A stretch of 64,000 nucleotides of DNA from Eledone cirrhosa (GCA_964016885.1 OZ024743.1:193309655-193373654), one strand, 5' to 3'; shown: positions 32,726 through 45,137, counted from the first letter of the stretch. Notes: generated by a model from the letters alone, not told the origin. Translations and numbers: made by a program.

Positions 32726-33984
32726 TATAGAGGAAACTGATTTCTCAACACACTTGGTGTCACAAAGCACAAGCCCTTACATAACTGCCCAGAATATTAA
32801 CAGGCATTTACATTGTCACTAAACATACATGTAAAGAAGTTTAAATCCATGTTAACTGCAATGTTACTGACATTTTCATATAGAAAGACAGTTTTGAAAG
32901 TTTTTCATCATGAATAGTTATCCTTATTCCAAATATAAAAACAACAGCTAAAATACACAAATCCCACTTGATGAATGAAGGCCAACTACTTCGAACCAAA
33001 GACTACCAATAAAATAGGAATATTTGGTGTAAAACTAAAACCAAACTACAAAAGGAAAAAAATCAAGCGAAAATAAACTGCAAAACTCGAATAATGTGCT
33101 GTTAAACAAGAGATAAAAGTAAAAACTTTCTGTTTATAAAAATGAAAATAACTTAGTATATATTTATTTTCAAAACAATGTTCCAGTTAATCACATGCTT
33201 ATTTCTGTTCCAAATATAGAAACATTCCTATTGCGAATAGAATAGAATTAAAAACAACAACATAAACATAGTACTGTTATGTCTTTTAAACAAGCTTTGA
33301 CTTATTTTCATTTAATCAGTCGACATACATACACCAGTTAACAAGCAAATTAAGGGAAGAATAAATAGAAGGTAAATGAAATAAGATAAGGTTGTAAGTA
33401 CTTAAAATGACGCTTTAGAAGGTATATATAACGGAAATGTGTAGCTATATAGTTTTAAAGATGTTTTGAGTTGCTTGTGCTTGTTGTCGAATCATTTGTA
33501 TATCTTTCATCGACACATGATTATTCACTGACATCTCTAAATAAACAAGTTGCTGACAATCACATCGCATGTTGCGAATAATCACGATCTCTAAAGCTGC
33601 ATATATAAAATGAAATTAAAAATATAACATACGAAGTAAACTTGCGATATTTCACGAGACGACGATCTAGACATATCAATCTCTAATTTCACCCTACCAT
33701 CTTTAATGAAATAAAATAAAAAAACATAATACAGTAGATAAAAAGTCAAGATGGTTACATTTTCAACGAGTTTGATCAGAAGCATGACCTAAAGCTAAAC
33801 AATAACCACGAAAGGAAGGACACATTAGGTAATGTATTCCTAGATACACTATGCCTACAAAACAAAAACAAAACAAAAAGACGAAATGGTTACAACTTAA
33901 GCAGTTTTGCTTGTCCCGGACTCACTCGAGCCTAAACAACAACTGTGACTTATAAGTTTACAATTATTATCCATACCCAAATAA
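32726..33984. other. AT-rich DNA, no gene seen
   Basis: About 1.25 kb without recognisable coding or repeat signal. Confidence 0.5.
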
Positions 33985-34072
33985 TTGTTTCTACTTTTGG
34001 CACAAGGCCAGCAATCACTCAGTACATTACTGGTACTTTATTTTATCGACTCCCGTAAGGATGAAAGGCAAT
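33985..34072 (-). repeat. OR-type SINE fragment (variant B)
   Basis: 'TTGTTTCTACTTTTGGCACA', 'GGTACTTTATTTTATCGACT', 'GTAAGGATGAAAGGCAA'; truncated before the tRNA-like head. Confidence 0.75.
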
Positions 34073-34299
34073 AATATACACAAATGTTTGCGAGCCAATG
34101 AGAGATCGTCTCCACGAGGTCGCTCAATCGTAATTGTAGCCAAATTTCCTCAACACACTTTTAATGTTTTAGAAACGAAAGGACACTGGACAGTTGCGGA
34201 GTTGTACTTGTTTGACAACTGATCTGAGAGTGCGTTGAAACTGAAGCAATTATACTGTGGAAACAAACAGTGTTATATTCATTTTTCATTTACTTTCGT

Positions 34300-34407
34300 G
34301 TCAACATTTTCGCCACACCTCTGTGACCTCGACACCGACACAATTCCACTACAGTTACAGTAGAATTGTTAGTGATCAGGTCGCAGAAGTGAGACGAAAA
34401 TGTTGAC
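34300..34407. repeat. Imperfect foldback, about 50-bp arms
   Basis: GTCAACATTTTCG at 34300 and its complement CGAAAATGTTGAC at 34407 bound a long imperfect stem (GTGACCT/AGGTCGC, ACAATT/AATTGT) with a short loop. It is probably a decayed MITE. Confidence 0.65.
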
Positions 34408-34434
34408 TGAACAGTGTAACAGTAGATATACAAA

Positions 34435-34545
34435 ATAATTGTTTCTACATTTGGCACAAGGTCAGCAATTATCCCAGTGTATTACTGGTACTTTATTTTA
34501 TCGACTCCGTAAGGATGAAAGGTAAAGTTAACCGTGGCAACAGCT
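34435..34545 (-). repeat. OR-type SINE fragment (variant B)
   Basis: 'AATTGTTTCTACATTTGGCA', 'TACTTTATTTTATCGACTCC', 'GTAAGGATGAAAGGTAAAGT'; truncated near 34541. Confidence 0.75.
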
Positions 34546-34839
34546 GAAACCACTTTTGTTCCGTAATCTTCTCAAGCAAGGCTAGATTGAGACCAAAAAG
34601 ATGTTTGCTTTGTATATATGAGGAAATGAATAGTTAATAAACATCTATACGCATACGTACAGATGCGTGAGTTAATTATACCCAAATTGTACGCCAGTAC
34701 ACGAATGAGCGCCAGTATATAAATAGAGTGAATACGACAATCAGTTAATTTATCTTATTCTTGATATTATATTACATTATATATCAATATCCTTATTTAT
34801 GTATGTATCTCGGACAATCTCAACGAGTGAAGGAGATCC

Positions 34840-34910
34840 TTGAGTTTAGCGTTTTCCACTTTTGCTGATCTGAAGCTGACATTAAAATGAAAGTAAAACG
34901 CTAAACTCAA
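34840..34910. repeat. Inverted repeat hairpin
   Basis: Left TTGAGTTTAGCGTTTT (from 34840) pairs with right AAAACGCTAAACTCAA (to 34910), a perfect 16-bp stem extended imperfectly. Confidence 0.75.
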
Positions 34911-35820
34911 ATATTGCCTCCTGTGAATTATTACGAAGGTCATCGTTTCATATGTACATAAAACGACTATATAAATATATATATATACACACACACATGA
35001 TGAAATTAACAGATATATTGCGTACGAATTAACGTGACAAAGAAACAATGAATTTTTTAAAACACAAGAAAATGTCACGACAAAACAAATAAAAAGGCGG
35101 TGGGGTGGGGGCTTTAACCTGTAGCACTGAAATATCCTTCAAATAATACCTGTCTTAAAAATTGGAGACGTTATCAAGGATAATGTAGTATTGGATACAT
35201 AACTTTAAAAAGAAGGAATGGTCACGCCCGGAGTACCTGCGTAAACAGGGCTGACCTCGAGATAAGCAACAATTATTTTGGCCTAATTACTAGAATGTCG
35301 TAATATTTTCATTTGAGCAGACCTATGATCAAAAGCTTTCTAGCCGTGACTATACTGCCTCTCCTTTACTTTTTCTTTTCAGAAATAGTGTACCAAGGAA
35401 TGTATTATCCAGTGTGTTGTTCACTTTTAAAACAACTGAGTTGTGATTTGAGGAAGAGCTGATTGCTATTTCTAGTTGGTCAAACGACAAAGTAAAGGTT
35501 CTCTTGTTAGCTCTATACCTGGAATCTCAAAGTCAAGGACTCCACAGGGCCATTACGTCCTAGGATGGAGGCACAGCGGACCAAAAGTGAGATGAGGTGT
35601 GTGTGTGCGGGGGGGGGGGGGGCGATTTCCATTAGTTATAATGCTAATCTGCAAACAGCTGATAGGCTGCTATTTATTATTTTTTTTCATCAAAACGAAT
35701 ATGTTTATGATATTAAGTGGTACGAGTGAATTAGTACAAAATGAACTAATTCATATATTCGTCGCGAAAAGTAGTTTGCGGGTCGTGTGATTGAGACCCC
35801 ATGCTCTATACTATCAGTGA
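34911..35820. other. Non-genic DNA with G run
   Basis: Contains a CA/TA microsatellite near 34974-34996 and a G run at 35609-35622. A 'GGGCTGACCTCGAGATAAGC' word near 35248 may be an eroded copy of the repeat at 21383. No gene seen. Confidence 0.45.
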
Positions 35821-35999
35821 TAGATTAACAAAACGAAAGACAATGTTGGTGAGGCTTGAACTCAGAACCGAGGCAACGAACTAGAGAATCTCTTATGTAG
35901 TCTGGTTTAAAAGAAAAGTATGGAATGAAGAAGGCATTCTTGTTCCTGGTAAAGGTATTGGCGGTGTAAAAGAAATGGATTCGCTGATTTAATTTCATG

Positions 36000-36415
36000 A
36001 CATTGAATAACAATAGTAGTAGTAATTTCTTTTGACTAAGCACAAGGCTTCATAAAACCTCAGCAAACAACATACAGAAATAGAAACTGTATTGTCTGAA
36101 GCTTATCGCAATTCTACACCATTCTGTAACAATAATAACTTCGTACAGAGGCACAAGGGCGGTATGGGTAGTCCATTATATTGACTCCAATACTTGACTG
36201 GTACTTTATTTTATCCACCTTAAAGGATGAAAGGCAAAGTTGACATTGGCGGAATTTGAATTCAGAACGAAGAGGACCGTAACTAAATCTCGAACCTAGG
36301 CACAAAGGGTGATATATAAGAGCAGAATCGATTAAATCGACTCCAGAAGAATTAAATGTGAAACAACTCCAATGGGATTTGGAATCAAAACTCAACTAAA
36401 TACGGTCAAACCGTT
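36000..36415 (-). repeat. Two degenerate OR-type SINEs
   Basis: One copy at about 36125-36295 keeps 'TACTTGACTGGTACTTTATT', 'GGATGAAAGGCAAAGTTGAC' and 'GGCGGAATTTGAATTCAGAA'. A second, shorter remnant follows at about 36296-36415 ('CTAGGCACAAAGGGTGATAT', 'GATTAAATCGACTCC'). An older 'CTAAGCACAAGGC' remnant precedes them at about 36036. Confidence 0.6.
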
Positions 36416-36799
36416 CGTCTGCTGCTTTAGCTAAACTGCCTTTCATAATGAAAATGTTTTTGTTTTTTTTAATACAGGTATAAGGTCCCTGATTTTGGGC
36501 GAGGGTATTGTCGATATAGTAAATAGAGCGCAACACATGCATTACTTAATTTTGGTTGGTCATTTCCCACCCACCCTATTTTTTTTCTCGTTGGTTTATC
36601 TAATAACGTTTATATTCTAAATTATTAATATTCATAAAAGTCGGGCTTTTATTTCTATTTAAAAAGTGCTGGTATCAATAGTAATTTCCAAAATGACAAG
36701 GCTGGCTTTACTGCTGGACTTTGCTACGAACAAGGAAATTATCCATAGTCATAAAATTATTAATTATACAAACGTGAAAAAATTTATTTAGTAATATAA

Positions 36800-36955
36800 G
36801 CGTATTATTACCTTGACCAGTCTAGTACTTAAACTGGCGACCCCGGGAAGAATGAATGGCAAAGTTGATCCCGTCGGAAGATAAACTTAGAAGAGAAAGG
36901 GTCGTAACCAAATACCACAAAGCATGTCAGCCGGTCTAACGAATCTGCCATTTAT
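36800..36955 (-). repeat. Degenerate OR-type SINE
   Basis: 'CCAGTCTAGTACTTAAACTG', 'GAATGAATGGCAAAGTTGAT', 'AGGGTCGTAACCAAATACCA', then a tRNA-like head remnant 'CAGCCGGTCTAACGAATCTG'. Confidence 0.6.
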
Positions 36956-37020
36956 CAGTTATATAACAATAACACAACAAAAACAATAATTGTATATGAA
37001 GTGTACTTACTGTTTGTCTG

Positions 37021-37026
<6 letters not shown>

Positions 37027-37080
<54 letters not shown>
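37027..37080. repeat. (TA)n microsatellite
   Basis: About 27 uninterrupted TA units. Confidence 0.95.
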
Positions 37081-37088
<8 letters not shown>

Positions 37089-38425
37089 TTGTTGGTATAA
37101 GAATCACAGGTTTAATGGTACGATGTAACGATAGAATTAAGGACGATTTTAGGTAAGCAAGAAAGGTAGTGCCAATCACAATGACCGTGTAGAAAATATA
37201 CTTTGTTCATATGATGGGATCTTCGCACAGCTATGTAGTACTTAGGCTTGCACATCATGCCTAAGCACGATATCATAATTTTAATAATCAACAATAATAA
37301 TAATAATTTAAAATATACACTTTCGAGTATAACAACAGGTGAGAACCAAATTGCAATAAATAAATAAAAACAAGTCAATGGTTTGGTATAGAGACAATTC
37401 TCCAGGCACCGTCTCTATCAGTTTAGTAGGTAAATTTTGTGGTATTAAGTCGTGTGTATTGAGAATATCGCTAACAGTTTTCATAGGTAATAGTCAAAAT
37501 TAAATCCTAAATCGCGTAACAATATTTAAACGTGCTTTCATATAGAATCCAAATTGGTTATTGTTCTCTGCTCTTCTAATGGGTTTGCTTTTATCTTTAA
37601 TTCCGTTTATTATACATAGATTGGTGTATGCTTTTCAACCCTTTCGATGAAAAGGTGATACTTTGATATGTTGTGAAATATCGTTTGCTTAATATCTCGT
37701 TTGATTGAGTCAAAAATTCACTATACAGGTGTGTATATGTACATGTGATACACAAATAAAAGCTAGTCTATGCATAAAACACTTTGAAGAAAAAAAACGG
37801 ATGAAGACAACAGACGAGGCCAAATTATTACATTACATACAAATATAGTAAATTATTGCGATATAGGTTGCTGTTACTTTTTTTTAACTAACAAATAATA
37901 ATCGACACTAAATGATTGCATATACTTTCTCATTTACTTGAAGGGATTCCTCGCATATTCTGGTCAGCACACTCGTAACGCTGGTTTTAGTTAATAGAAA
38001 AAAGAAATACAAGTCGGAGGGTTTTTCGAAATTAATTGAAAAAAAATGGAGGTTTTTCATTCAATAAAATTAAGATTTTTTTTTTGTTTTTCAACTTTTT
38101 GATTGAAATAAACGCTTATCTTAATGAGCCCCCGTTTTTCTCGGCCCGCTATTAAGAGACATCATTTGATTAATTTAAGTGGCGACACTGAACGGGAAAA
38201 TTTGAGAGTAATGAAGGGAGATAATCTGAATATCTATTTTTTTTGCGTTTTTATTCTTTCTAATTGGCATTACCTCCCTTTATTTCTATGATGATTTAAA
38301 CAAAAACACATTTCGAAGAGATAGAAACGATTTAGAGAAACGTTATTTCAATACTGGACGAATCGTTTTCCAGGATTTAAAGACACGTTATTTCAAAGAG
38401 ATAGAAACGATTTAAAGAACCAACG
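37081..38425. other. AT-rich DNA, no gene seen
   Basis: About 1.3 kb without a gene. An 'AAGAGATAGAAACGATTTA.AGA' word occurs at about 38317 and again at 38396, with 'ACGTTATTTCAA' at 38341 and 38386, i.e. a decayed local duplication. Confidence 0.5.
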
Positions 38426-38429
38426 TTCT

Positions 38430-40745
38430 ATGATAAGTACGAAGGCTGCGTGGTAAGAGCTAAGGCACGAGGGGACAAAAGCCGTTCAATGAGCCCGTGT
38501 GTCGGAGGCTCGGCGTTGCAACAAAGCCACAATTCGATTTTGGGAACACTACGACGGGCGCATTATACTCGTTCCCATGCAGATGTGTGCGGCTTTTCAA
38601 CAACACTTTGCCTGACTGTTCGGGGGCGGTGGCGGTCTGTAGCGCGGGATGGACTTCACAACCTATTTCGATGGCCTGCCGCGGTTGTTGGCGACGGAAG
38701 CGGAGTGTTGCGAAAAGCCAATAACAGCCGCTGAGATACAGGAAGCATTAGCCGACTGCACGAGGGGCAAATCACCTGGTTTGGACGGTCTTCTCTACGA
38801 GCTTTACGTTTACATGCTAGACTTGTTTGGTGACCTCTTGGCAGATGTCTACTACAACTGGCAACAGAATGGGAGAATTTCCTGTTCGGTGAGCCATGGA
38901 GTGGTGGTACTGCTGAGAAAAGACCTGAACAAGGGAGACAATATAGATCATTTTGAGGCCCATAACTCTGCTAAATGCAGAATTCAAAATTTTGACCAAG
39001 GTGTTAGCAACGAGTTTGGCCCTTATTGTCGGAGATCTGGTAGGGGAGGCACAGACATGTGCTATTCCCAAAAGATCCATCCACGACAACCTCATTCTCA
39101 TGTGATACATCATAGAGAGGGTGGCTATAAAATCTGGCATGGGTGGGGCACTGATCAACTTGGATCAATCCAGAGTGTTCAATAGGGTCGACCATTGGTA
39201 CCTGGTGGTGGTCCTCAAAGCAGCAGGCTTTGGGCCGGTTTTCAGAGGATGCTATGCATAGTGACAATTGCTCTGTGGTCAGATTGAACAGTCACTTCTC
39301 GGAACCGTTCAACATCATGTGTTTGGTTTGCCAAGGCTGTCCCCTTTCATTCCTGTTGTATGTATTGACTCTCGAGCCACTACTACACAAATTAGAGACG
39401 TTGAGGGGCATCCTGCACTAACTAGGACATAGACGATCTGTGTTGGCTTATGCCGACGATGTCACAGCGCTGATGGAAGTGAAAATCAATCAGGAAAAAT
39501 CTGTGAGCCTGCAACTCAGCATATGGAGGGGCAAGTCCATGCATCTAACAGTCTCGTCGGATGCTAGATGGATGGGCTGGCTAAATTGCTCGGGGTCTGG
39601 TTTGCTCCTGACTTCCAGGTGGACAGAAATTGGGATGAGGTGACGAACAGATTGAGCAATCTCACTCGGAAATGGGTTAAGAGAAACTGTCCCTGAAAAT
39701 ACTACCGTTATTTGCTATCACTTGACCGTTGTGCCTTGTCCCAAACCCTGTCTGACTGCACTGGAGCATTTGTTCTTCCGATTCTTGTGGAAGGGATACA
39801 TTCCAATGGTCAAGCAGTCCATCTACTGTCAATAGCTCCCGCGTGGAGGACTGGAAATGCTATGACTAATGATGTACAGACATGTGCTGAGGCTACGACA
39901 TCTCCATCTTTTCCTTACATTGAATAGGTGTGGTTACCGTTCACCAGATGCATGTTCCCCCAGCTCATATCCTTAATGGAGCTACAATCCTGGGTCAAGC
40001 GGAGACTGAGGGAGAGGGCTTGGAAACTGGAATGTCTTGGTGCTTACAGCCCTCCAACAATTAGGCAATACGATCGGTGGAAACTCCATCTTGGCATTCT
40101 ACAGTGGGTTAGTGGCAGATAAAAGCGACAATGTTCTTGGGGAAACTCTAGATGTTGACAAAAATCAACTAGCCACTCTTTTTGTGAGGACTCCATGGAT
40201 AATTTCCAGAAATCCCTGGCCTGGCAGTGCTACCGAGGACCTTTGCCAGTTCGAGATAAACTCTACAGACATGGAAGTGCCATCTGCCGGGCCTTTTCCG
40301 AGATGCACGCAGGGCAACGAAACCGTCCTGCACACAATCGTCCAGTGTCCAAGTATTGCTGACTTGGGTTATGTCAAATGCCTGTTGTCGTGTGTAAGAC
40401 AAATTCGGTTATCAACTGAGTCCATTGGGAAGATTGTCATGCCGCCTTCTTTTAATGAAGGGCAGGCTGTTTTTATTCCTTGTGACCATAGTGACAGAGG
40501 TTGTATGATGAACATGCTTGAAAGGTTTGAAGATGAGCACTTTCCTCTTTGGAGAAGCCCTGATTAACTTCTTCAGGTTCCACTTGAGGAAGAAAATCAA
40601 GGTAGAGAGAGAAGTGCTGCCTTCAAAGCAATTTGTTGAAAAGGGGGTAAGAGAGGCAAGCATGGCCCAAGTGTGTGCCTGTAGATTGGAGGAGTACTAC
40701 TGGGGTAGGGCATCCGTGGTTTTATGGGATTTTTTCCATGAATGA
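38430..40745 (+). pseudogene. Tx1-like (L1 superfamily) LINE, RT to C-terminus
   Basis: The plus strand carries, across changing frames, the full order of a Tx1-type RT: KPITAAEIQEALADCTRGKS then PGLDGLLYELY (38727), RPITLLNAEFKILTKVLAT (about 38960), QTCAIPKRSIHDNL (about 39050), GGALINLDQSRVFNRVDHWY (about 39145), CQGCPLSFLLYVLTLEPLL (about 39335), SVLAYADDVTALM (about 39440). Downstream are a thumb/C-terminal region and a cysteine-histidine block 'FPRCTQGNETVLHTIVQC' (40297-40350), then RLEEYYWGRASVVLWDFFHE ending at 40744. At least eight stops or frameshifts, including TGA and TAG codons at 38612 and 38638, disable it. The endonuclease and ORF1 are absent or unrecognisable upstream of 38430. 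Base composition is visibly richer in G+C than the flanks. Confidence 0.85.
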
Positions 40746-41640
40746 CCCTTGAATGTCTTCTCCCTATTGAGGAATCTTCTTTGTTTTAATTTCATTATCT
40801 TTTTTTTTAACACTGTTAAAATTTGTTTACATGCAAAACCCACACACCAACACACACACATACACATATTCTATGTTTTCGTCCTGTACTGTCATAATGC
40901 TTTTCTTGATGTAAACCCTTTGTGGTAAGTAAAGAAACCATTATTTCATCCACTTCCATGTTGGAGTTAATCCTAACTGAAAAGGAGAGAATATTGCTCA
41001 CCAAAGAGAAACAAACACGGACAGATGAAAAAATATGGCTGACGTAAAGTAAAAATATTTAAGCAGTGTAGTATGACTAAGGAATTCTGAAACTTGAAGG
41101 AAAAAGATTCAGCAAATAGACTCACCACAGCTTTGTATAAACTTCAAAGAGCACAAAACAACACATTTCATATCATTATATACTGAGAACAGATCCCACC
41201 TGGAGACCACATACATAATAAAACAAAAATACTAAAGACGAAGAACAATTAGTACATGTGAGGGCCAAAGTTTGGTATTGCAGTCAACTCCAATCATCAC
41301 AGTCCCTCACAAAACGCATATACTTGCCTCAAACAAACAGACACATCTACAGTATTCCAGAATGCTATTCAGAATTCTATCTCTTCCATTCAGTTTAGAC
41401 AAACATAAAGCACACACACAAGAGTAGCTGCACCTAAAAATCTGTATTGGAATGTGTTGCACCAAGTAAAGAGGAAGAGAAGCTGTCACATTCAAACTAG
41501 TTTTAGCTTATCTGCCTACACTGTGGTAACTGCCAGAATAAACTGAAATATAAAATGTACTCGACAGAAAAAGTACATGACCACACAACAATACTGCCTC
41601 ACCTAAAATTACAGCAATTTGGTAGAGTCTGTAGAATGTC
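40746..41640. other. AT-rich DNA, possibly LINE 3' end
   Basis: The first about 60 bp may be the 3' UTR of the Tx1-like element (T-rich run at 40800-40808). The rest has (CA)n near 40843-40866 and no recognisable gene. Confidence 0.45.
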
Positions 41641-41654
41641 AGATAGAATTCTTT

Positions 41655-41965
41655 GTGGTCTTTACTCTAGTTATTTCTCTGTGCTCTGAGTTCATATCCT
41701 GCTGAGGTCAACTGTGCTTATCATCCTTTTGAGATCAATAAAAAAAGTACCAATCCAGTACTGGGACTGGTTTTTGCTATGTATCCTTTTCTCTTCCCTT
41801 CTTTCTTTCTTCCTCTATCTTTCCCTGGAAGAAATCAGCTGTATTCAGATCCAGTTTTTAAAATGTCATGGCAGCACCCCTACAATATCATCAGGAGTTT
41901 CAGGTTCATACATACATCTCAGCATGGACAGAGGTATTGTTGATCTAGAATTCTAGATTTTTAAA
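41655..41965 (+). repeat. OR-type SINE, long variant
   Basis: 'TGAGTTCATATCCTGCTGAG', 'GTCAACTGTGCTTATCATCC', 'GATCAATAAAAAAAGTACCA', 'ATCCAGTACTGGGACTGG', then a pyrimidine-rich stretch and 'CCCTGGAAGAAATCAGCTGT' shared with the copy at 5365. Confidence 0.7.
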
Positions 41966-42227
41966 TTGAATCTAGTTATTTGCCTGACTACCTAAGACTG
42001 CTTGATCATAACTGACTTGGTACTACAGTCAACAGGCTTATAAAAATAGACTGGATTGTGGTGAAAGTATATATCCAGATTATCTCACTCTGCTACATAC
42101 AAATAACCCCTCCATGCTAGAGTGCTATTTGGTCCTTAGCTAGGCAGGGCCATGGTATATTTGGAACAGTAGATTTTACTCAGACTACTGTATGCTATAT
42201 CTTTCCTTGATCAGAATTAGCCTGGTA
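41966..42227. other. Non-genic DNA
   Basis: Nothing recognised. Confidence 0.4.
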
Positions 42228-43160
42228 ATATACAAAATATAGATGCAAACTATGGGTACACAAGAGTTGTAGTGGGATCTCAGGAAGTTTAGTAAGAATG
42301 TAGACTTTACATGTAGCAGTAGCACCGGGACAGTAAGCAGCAAACGACTACAGGACACAAGCATCACCAAACTCTGGGAGGGCTCTGTAGAAACAGTAGA
42401 CAGCTTTTGCTACCTAGGTGACTGAATTAGCAGTGGAGGTAGGTGTTCTGAAAGTACAGTAACCAGGGTAAGAATGGGATGGAAGAAGATTAAGGAGCTA
42501 CTACCACTGCTGGCTGCAAAAGACTTTTCCTTCAAACTGAAAGGCAGACTGTATGATACGTGCATACGAACAGCAATTTTGCATAGTAGTGAGACTTGGG
42601 TGTTGTGTGCAGAAGACTTGTGTATATTAGAAAGAAATGAAGCTTGTATGCTCCGATGGATGTGTAATAGTAATATACGTGAACGGCAAAGCATAAACGA
42701 ATTGAGAGAGACTTTAAGTGGGGAGACCCAAGAAGACCTGGGATGAGGTGATAAAAGCTGATCTTGCCCAATTGCACCTCTCAAAGGTGATGACACAGGA
42801 CTGAAACCTCTGGTGTTACGCAGTAATACAGAAGAACCGAGTTCTCACGGGTACAAGCCAAAGCTGAAGCATATAGACAGTATTGCCCCACCCCTTCCTA
42901 CTTTAAAGTGGTCGTGTAGGTGTCACGACAAAAAAATCACCCAGTCCACACTGTAATGTGGTTGTGTAGGCACCATGGTAAAAAGCACCCAGTACTCACT
43001 GTAAATGAGGTTGGTGTTAGGAAGGGCATCCAACCATATAAACCAAGCCAAAATCAGTTCTGTATGAGCAACACAATATCACCTGACCTGGGATTGCTCA
43101 CAAGACAACTTGTCTAACCCATGCTAGCATGAAGAATGGACGGTGATGATGATGATGATA
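42228..43160 (+). mobile_element. RTE-like LINE 3' fragment with internal deletion
   Basis: 5'-truncated inside the zinc finger: KLWVHKSCSGISGSLV, then VETVDSFCYLGD followed by a TGA, ISSGGRCSESTVTRVRMGWK, and the open stretch 42474-42746 with SSETWVLCAEDL and LRWMCNSNIRERQS. An internal deletion of about 135 bp joins SINELRE to the segment normally reading GRPRKTWDE (about 42714), removing the HVMRMKDDSC part and shifting the frame. The 3' UTR has the tail repeats and (GAT)n at 43144-43160. More diverged than copies A and B. Confidence 0.88.
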
Positions 43161-43344
43161 AGTTTATTGAACTGAATTTTGTCAACACAAACCATTAGGT
43201 TTTTGTGACTCTAATGTTTTTACTACATTATCTATTAGTTATTCTGGTTGATAGTTGTTATCCACATCTATTTTTCTGATTAGTTGTTGAACCATTAGCA
43301 TCTTATTGTAAAGAAAACTTGTGTATGCTAACAACATTTCGATT

Positions 43345-43597
43345 TGTTGTCATGACAAAAAAGCACCCAATCCATACTCTAAAGTGATTGTGTAGGCGCC
43401 ACAGTAAAAAGCACCCAATACTCATTCTAAATGAGGTTGGTGTTAGGAAGGGCATCCAGCTGTAGAAATAAAGCCAAAATCAGTTCTGTATGAGCAAGAC
43501 ATGTTCACCTGACCTGGCATTGCTCACAACAGGACAACCCATCTAACCCATGCTAGCATGGAAGAATAGACGTAAAACAGTGATGATGATGATGATA
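43345..43597 (+). repeat. LINE/SINE 3' tail only
   Basis: 3' UTR with two tail repeats ('GACAAAAAAGCACCCAATCC', 'CAGTAAAAAGCACCCAATAC'), GGTGTTAGGAAGGGCATCCA, 'CATCTAACCCATGCTAGCAT' and (GAT)n at 43581-43597. It lies 185 bp after a related copy in the same orientation, so a local duplication is possible. Confidence 0.85.
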
Positions 43598-44309
43598 GTT
43601 ATCAATACAGACCATCAGAGTTGTGAAGCCTAGTGTATGTAGCGACTTTGCAAGTTTATTGTTTATGATTAGAATGAGTGAAGTACAATTCTATTTTCTT
43701 GATATGTATAGAGAATGATTTCCTGAAAGGTCTCAAGATACAGAAAGGACTGCTAGTGAGTTATAAGAAAATACGAGAGTCAGCTTAAAAGTTCATAAGC
43801 TGATCAAGACACTCTCATGGAATGCCCAAATGAGGTTTATTTTTCATCATATTTACTGGAAAGAAACAATGCAGTTATTAATAAGAAGGATTGAAATTAA
43901 TGCATGCAAGATTTCACAGGTCTCTTTCATAGTCAGCCTATGAATTTGTTCAGCCAACCACCCTCATAAGTCTCTGATAGATCTGGCTGTAGGGAAGCCA
44001 TACTGGTGGTCACTGAAAATAGTGAGACATTTTGGGTAATTGCTTATAATAGTTTCCATTTGGAATGCTAGAGGTGAGAGCAACACATTAGTAATTGACA
44101 GAAGTCAGAAAGATTACCTTTCATATGGTAGAAGAATTTAATTTAAAACTTAAAGATCATCATTACTATTGGTCTTAATTACTAGTAGTTAAAAAACATA
44201 ATTCCATTCCAAAACAAAGTAAATAGTAAGTTTATTCTCAAACTTTTCATAGAAAAGGACCAAAATATAAGTACTTAGCTTGTATAATATCCTTATTAAA
44301 GGACATTTA
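43598..44309. other. Non-genic DNA
   Basis: About 0.7 kb without a recognised gene or repeat. Confidence 0.45.
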
Positions 44310-44538
44310 TAATAATGGTTTCTGATATAGACACAAGGCCAGCAATTTTTGGGGAGGGAAAAGTCAATTAAATTGACCCCAGTGCATGACTGGTACTTTA
44401 TTTTATCGACCCCGTAAAGATGAGAGGCAAAGCTAACCTCAGCGGGATTTGGACTCAGAATATAAAGGGCCGTAACTCTATGCCACGAAGCAGGGTGTCC
44501 TATGCTCTACCAATTCTGCCAATCCATCGTCCTTTAAA
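44310..44538 (-). repeat. OR-type SINE cluster, copy 1 (variant A)
   Basis: Full copy. Words in order on the given strand: ATAATGGTTTCTGATATAGA, 'GGCCAGCAATTTTTGGGGAG', 'TACTTTATTTTATCGACCCC', 'AACCTCAGCGGGATTTGGAC', and tRNA-like head 'CCTATGCTCTACCAATTCTG'. Confidence 0.9.
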
Positions 44539-44540
44539 AG

Positions 44541-44704
44541 AATTGTTTCTACTTTTGGCACAGGGTCAGCAATTACCTCAGTGCATTACTGGTACTTTAT
44601 TTGATCAACCCGTAAGGATGAAAGGCAAAGTTAACCTCGGCGGGTTTTGAACTCAGAACGCAAAGGGCCATAACTCTATGTTTCAAAGCATGGTGCCCGC
44701 CCTT
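44541..44704 (-). repeat. OR-type SINE cluster, copy 2 (variant B)
   Basis: Variant with 'TTGTTTCTACTTTTGGCACA' and a shortened middle; head truncated after 'AAGCATGGTGCCCGCCC'. Confidence 0.88.
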
Positions 44705-44900
44705 AATAATAATTGTTTCTACTTTTGGCACAAGGCCAGCAATTACCCAGTGTATTACTGGTACTTTATTTTATCGACCCCGTAAGGATGAAAGGCAAAG
44801 TTAACCTCGGCAGGATTTGAACTCAGAATGGGGAGGGCCGTAACTCTGTGCGTCAAAGCATGGCGTCCGACCCTCTACCGATACTGCCAATCCACCCCTT
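44705..44900 (-). repeat. OR-type SINE cluster, copy 3 (variant B)
   Basis: Complete variant B: 'AATTGTTTCTACTTTTGGCA', 'TACTTTATTTTATCGACCCC', 'GACCCTCTACCGATACTGCC' head. Confidence 0.9.
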
Positions 44901-45137
44901 TAATAATAATGGTTTCTTATATAGGCACAAGGCCAGTAATTTGGGGGGAGGGGAAAGTCGATTAAATCGACCCCAGTGCGTGACTGGTACTTTATTTTAT
45001 CGACCCCGTAAGGATGAAAGGCAAATTAACCTCGGCGGGATTTGAGCTCAGATCATAAAGAGCCGTAACTCTATGCTGCAAAGCATGGCGTCCGACCCTC
45101 TACCGATAATGCCAATCCACCGCCCTCATCCGCCCTT
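44901..45137 (-). repeat. OR-type SINE cluster, copy 4 (variant A)
   Basis: Complete variant A: 'AATGGTTTCTTATATAGGCA', 'TTAAATCGACCCCAGTGCGT', 'CCTCGGCGGGATTTGAGCTC', 'CCGACCCTCTACCGATAATG', ending in (AAT)n. Confidence 0.9.

Noticed and set aside
35225..35300. Third copy of the repeat at 21383-21610
   Set aside because: Only one short word matches on the opposite strand; not enough to call.
38817..39158. 113-codon minus ORF in the Tx1-like region
   Set aside because: Antisense of the RT fragments, which match the family in order on the plus strand.
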